24,728 nt of DNA. Source: Acidobacteriota bacterium. GTDB taxonomy: Bacteria; Acidobacteriota; Holophagae; Thermotomaculales; Thermotomaculaceae. Below the pieces are notes generated by a model. That model worked only from the letters and a program-made list of their open reading frames with translations. It made no database searches and was not told the DNA's origin. Below, one piece after another: positions 22,804 to 24,728 of the stretch. The first letter of the stretch is position 1. Each line of letters opens with the position of its first letter. The stretch covers positions 1-24,728 of the forward strand of contig QMQE01000012.1 of the NCBI GenBank assembly GCA_003650445.1, written 5' to 3'. A program made the position numbers and the translations under genes.

Positions 22804-24319
22804 AGGTGATTCCGGATTCAAAAAAATCGCTGATTTTGTATTGGAGAGCTTCCGCGATATGCGGGGCCTGAATCTTGTCTGCCTGTTCCAGGTCGGCAAT
22901 GGTCCGGGCGACTTTCAGTACACGGTTAAAGCTCCGGGAGGAGAGGCTCATTTTTCTGGAAGCGGTCAATAGCAGGGTTTCCGCGTCGCCTTCCATTCGG
23001 CAGATTTCTTTCGGCCGGGTTTCGCTGATATAGGCATTGGGGCCGCTGTTTCGGCGAAATTGAACCTGACGGGCGGCCTCAACCAGTTCCCGGACGTCCC
23101 TGGATGTGAGTCCGGTGCTTCCGGCAACCATCTGTTCCAGGGGAATTTGAGGAACGTTGACCAGGAGGTCAATCCGGTCCAGAATGGGGCCGGAAATACG
23201 GGAGCGGTAGCTTGCAATCCGGGTGGGAGTGCAATGGCATTCCCGTACCTTTGAGCCGAAATATCCACAGGGACAAGGGTTCATCGCCGCGACGAGCATG
23301 AAGCGGGAGGGAAATTCAACAGTTCCAGACGCTCTGGAAATTCGCACAATTCCATCTTCCATCGGCTGACGCAGGACTTCCAGCGTCCGTCTTGGAAATT
23401 CGGGGAATTCATCGAGGAAGAGCACGCCGTTATGGGCGTAGGATACTTCGCCGGGATTGAGCCTTGTGCCCCCGCCGATGAGGCCGATGTGGGAAATGGT
23501 ATGGTGGGGGGCACGGTAAGGCCGTACCCGGACAATGCTCTTGTTTTTGAGGATGCCCCCGGCAGAGTGAATCATTGTGGTTTCAATTTCCTCTTGATTG
23601 GACATAGAGGGGAGAATGGATGGCAATGCTTTTGCCATCATGCTTTTTCCGGCGCCGGGGGGGCCGTACATCAACAGGTTATGGTTGCCCGCTGCAGCGA
23701 GGATCAATGCACGTTTGGCATGGGCCTGGCCCTTGATTTCCTCCAGTGTGACGGGGAAGTTTTCCGAAATTTTCGGGTCGGGGCAATCAGGGAAACTGAC
23801 TGGTTCGATGTCTTTCAGGAGCCGGATTAGATGATTCAGGGAGCGATAAGGGGTCACATTGCCGCTTTCCACTGCTTTTGCCTCACAGTAGTTGGCTTCG
23901 GGAACAAAGATGCTGAGCCTGTTGGCAGCAGCGCTTATGCTGATACTGAGGATACCGGTTACCGGCCGAACGCTTCCGTCCAGTGAAAGCTCCCCCACAA
24001 ACATCTTGTCTTTCAGTGCGGCGGGAGAAAACAGTCTCTTTGAGGAACTGGCAATAATTCCCAATGCAATGGGGATGTCCACCCTTGAACTCTCCTTCTT
24101 CAGGTCTGCCGGTGCAAGATTAACCGTCACTCGCCGGCCGGGGAATTCAAACCCGGAATTTTTGATGGCAGAACGGATACGGTCCCGGCTTTCCTTGATT
24201 GCAGTGTCCGGCATACCGACAATGTTGAATGAGCTGAGTCCATTGGAGATGTCCACCTCCACTGTAACCGGCTGGGCTTGAATTCCGGCCAGGTCAGCGG
24301 ACCAGAGTTTGACCACCAT
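22796..24319 (-). CDS. comM: YifB/ComM-family Mg-chelatase-like AAA+ ATPase
   Basis: 507 aa, full length. The N-terminal ChlI-type domain includes VEVDISNGLSSFNIVGMPD and VTVNLAPADLKKE; the AAA+ core has Walker A GPPGAGKSMMA and Walker B VLFLDEFPEF; then comes the zinc-like CPCGYFG..C.C segment, an SGPILDRIDL arginine-finger region, and the C-terminal Mg_chelatase domain with SLSSRSFNRVLKVARTIADLE. ComM is a hexameric helicase that promotes branch migration during natural transformation; the family is also common in non-competent bacteria. The ATG at 24319 has no good ribosome site and lies 12 bp after the LysM gene stop, so translation probably depends on coupling. Confidence 0.95.
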   Translation of the reverse strand: MVVKLWSADLAGIQAQPVTVEVDISNGLSSFNIVGMPDTAIKESRDRIRSAIKNSGFEFPGRRVTVNLAPADLKKESSRVDIPIALGIIASSSKRLFSPAALKDKMFVGELSLDGSVRPVTGILSISISAAANRLSIFVPEANYCEAKAVESGNVTPYRSLNHLIRLLKDIEPVSFPDCPDPKISENFPVTLEEIKGQAHAKRALILAAAGNHNLLMYGPPGAGKSMMAKALPSILPSMSNQEEIETTMIHSAGGILKNKSIVRVRPYRAPHHTISHIGLIGGGTRLNPGEVSYAHNGVLFLDEFPEFPRRTLEVLRQPMEDGIVRISRASGTVEFPSRFMLVAAMNPCPCGYFGSKVRECHCTPTRIASYRSRISGPILDRIDLLVNVPQIPLEQMVAGSTGLTSRDVRELVEAARQVQFRRNSGPNAYISETRPKEICRMEGDAETLLLTASRKMSLSSRSFNRVLKVARTIADLEQADKIQAPHIAEALQYKISDFFESGITYD

Positions 24320-24331
24320 CCGGAGGATCTC

Positions 24332-24728
24332 TCAGATATTTTCCACCCGGATTAAGTCACCGGGATGGATCAGGCTGGAACGAATCTTGTTCCATTTCTT
24401 AAGGGTTGGTACCGGAACGCCGTATTTCTTTGACAGTGAATAGAGGGTTTCTCCATGTTTAACCCGATGAAAACCGGATGGAACCGGTTTCGGGGTTTTG
24501 TGGGGCTTAACTGCCGGTTTCGGGGCCACGGAGCGGCTGTAGTACACGGTAAGTTTTTGCCCCGGATGGAGAAGAGTGTCATTCAGTTTGTTCCACTTCC
24601 GTACACTCGCAACATCTGTTCGGTAGCGTAAAGCAATCCCGAAAAGGGTGTCCCCCCGGTGTACCCGGTGTACAATGCGTTTTCCCCTGGGAAATCTGGC
24701 TTTTCTGACAGTAAAATCCTGTGCGGCC
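24332..24728 (-). CDS. LysM-repeat protein, C-terminal part (runs off the right edge)
   Basis: The frame is open from the right edge (first full codon at 24727) to TGA at 24332, giving about 131 residues. Two LysM domains are visible: one beginning VHRVHRGDTLFGIALRY, with KWNKLNDTLLHPGQKLTVY, and a second beginning HRVKHGETLYSLSKKYG, with KWNKIRSSLIHPGDLIRV. They are joined by a Lys/Pro-rich linker (KPAVKPHKTPKPVP). LysM domains bind peptidoglycan, so this is the wall-binding end of a periplasmic enzyme such as an MltD-type lytic transglycosylase or an endopeptidase; the catalytic part lies outside the window. comM follows after 12 bp. Confidence 0.88.
   Translation of the reverse strand, partial: AAQDFTVRKARFPRGKRIVHRVHRGDTLFGIALRYRTDVASVRKWNKLNDTLLHPGQKLTVYYSRSVAPKPAVKPHKTPKPVPSGFHRVKHGETLYSLSKKYGVPVPTLKKWNKIRSSLIHPGDLIRVENI

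Noticed and set aside
22804..22899. 32-residue upstream extension of the lipoyl transferase
   Set aside because: It lies wholly inside comM in another frame and is unrelated to the family, whose start matches MTEIRFFPYE.
1..24728. CRISPR array, tRNA, rRNA, prophage or insertion sequence
   Set aside because: No regularly spaced repeats, cloverleaf sequences, rRNA segments, transposase or phage genes were seen on either strand.

Overview
The window comes from a Gram-negative bacterium with anaerobic, cytochrome-rich respiration. It encodes an MtrB/PioB-type outer-membrane porin, a decaheme MtrA/DmsE-type cytochrome, an eight-site multiheme cytochrome, a NrfD/PsrC-type quinone-interacting membrane subunit, and a sensor kinase with haem-attachment motifs in its periplasmic domain. 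Together with a sigma-54 two-component system this resembles metal- or electrode-reducing lineages (Desulfobacterota/Desulfuromonadia, Acidobacteriota and similar). I see no marker that fixes the phylum. Codon use looks even and there is no sign of phage or insertion sequences.

Left part (1-4197, + strand): the 3' end of a NrfD/PsrC/HybB-family gene, a rho-independent terminator, then a haem-motif sensor histidine kinase, an NtrC-type sigma-54 activator and an archaemetzincin-like zinc protease whose start overlaps the activator gene. Next (4299-6202, - strand) come a patatin-like phospholipase and an upstream MscS channel gene.

The 546-bp gap at 6203-6748 is the most interesting stretch. 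On the minus strand it has a near-consensus -24/-12 sigma-54 promoter, then three consecutive hairpins, the last a classic terminator with a T6 tail. This predicts a ~130-nt structured small RNA, or a terminated leader, with three CCUCC (anti-Shine-Dalgarno) segments, two of them in hairpin loops. The rest of the gap holds degenerate repeats and a strong sigma-70 promoter for a small RsbRD-N-terminal-like gene (6749-7315). That gene is followed by uvrB (7573-9555), which has its own promoter and a small palindrome at the predicted start point.

Right part (9628-24728, all - strand): the electron-conduit operon porin > decaheme > octaheme (14256 to 9628) starts at a consensus promoter with a palindrome in its spacer and ends at a strong terminator. 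Upstream lies a long co-directional run: LysM protein (partial), comM/yifB, LipM/LplA-like lipoyl transferase, purH, tdk, phosphomannomutase/phosphoglucomutase, YIP1-family membrane protein, and a MacA/MacB-like efflux set (adaptor, ATPase, permease) with overlapping genes. These are mostly housekeeping.

Working model (inference): quinol electrons leave through the NrfD-type complex and the porin-cytochrome conduit. The haem-motif kinase senses periplasmic redox state or a ligand and drives the sigma-54 activator, one of whose targets may be the small RNA about 2.8 kb away.
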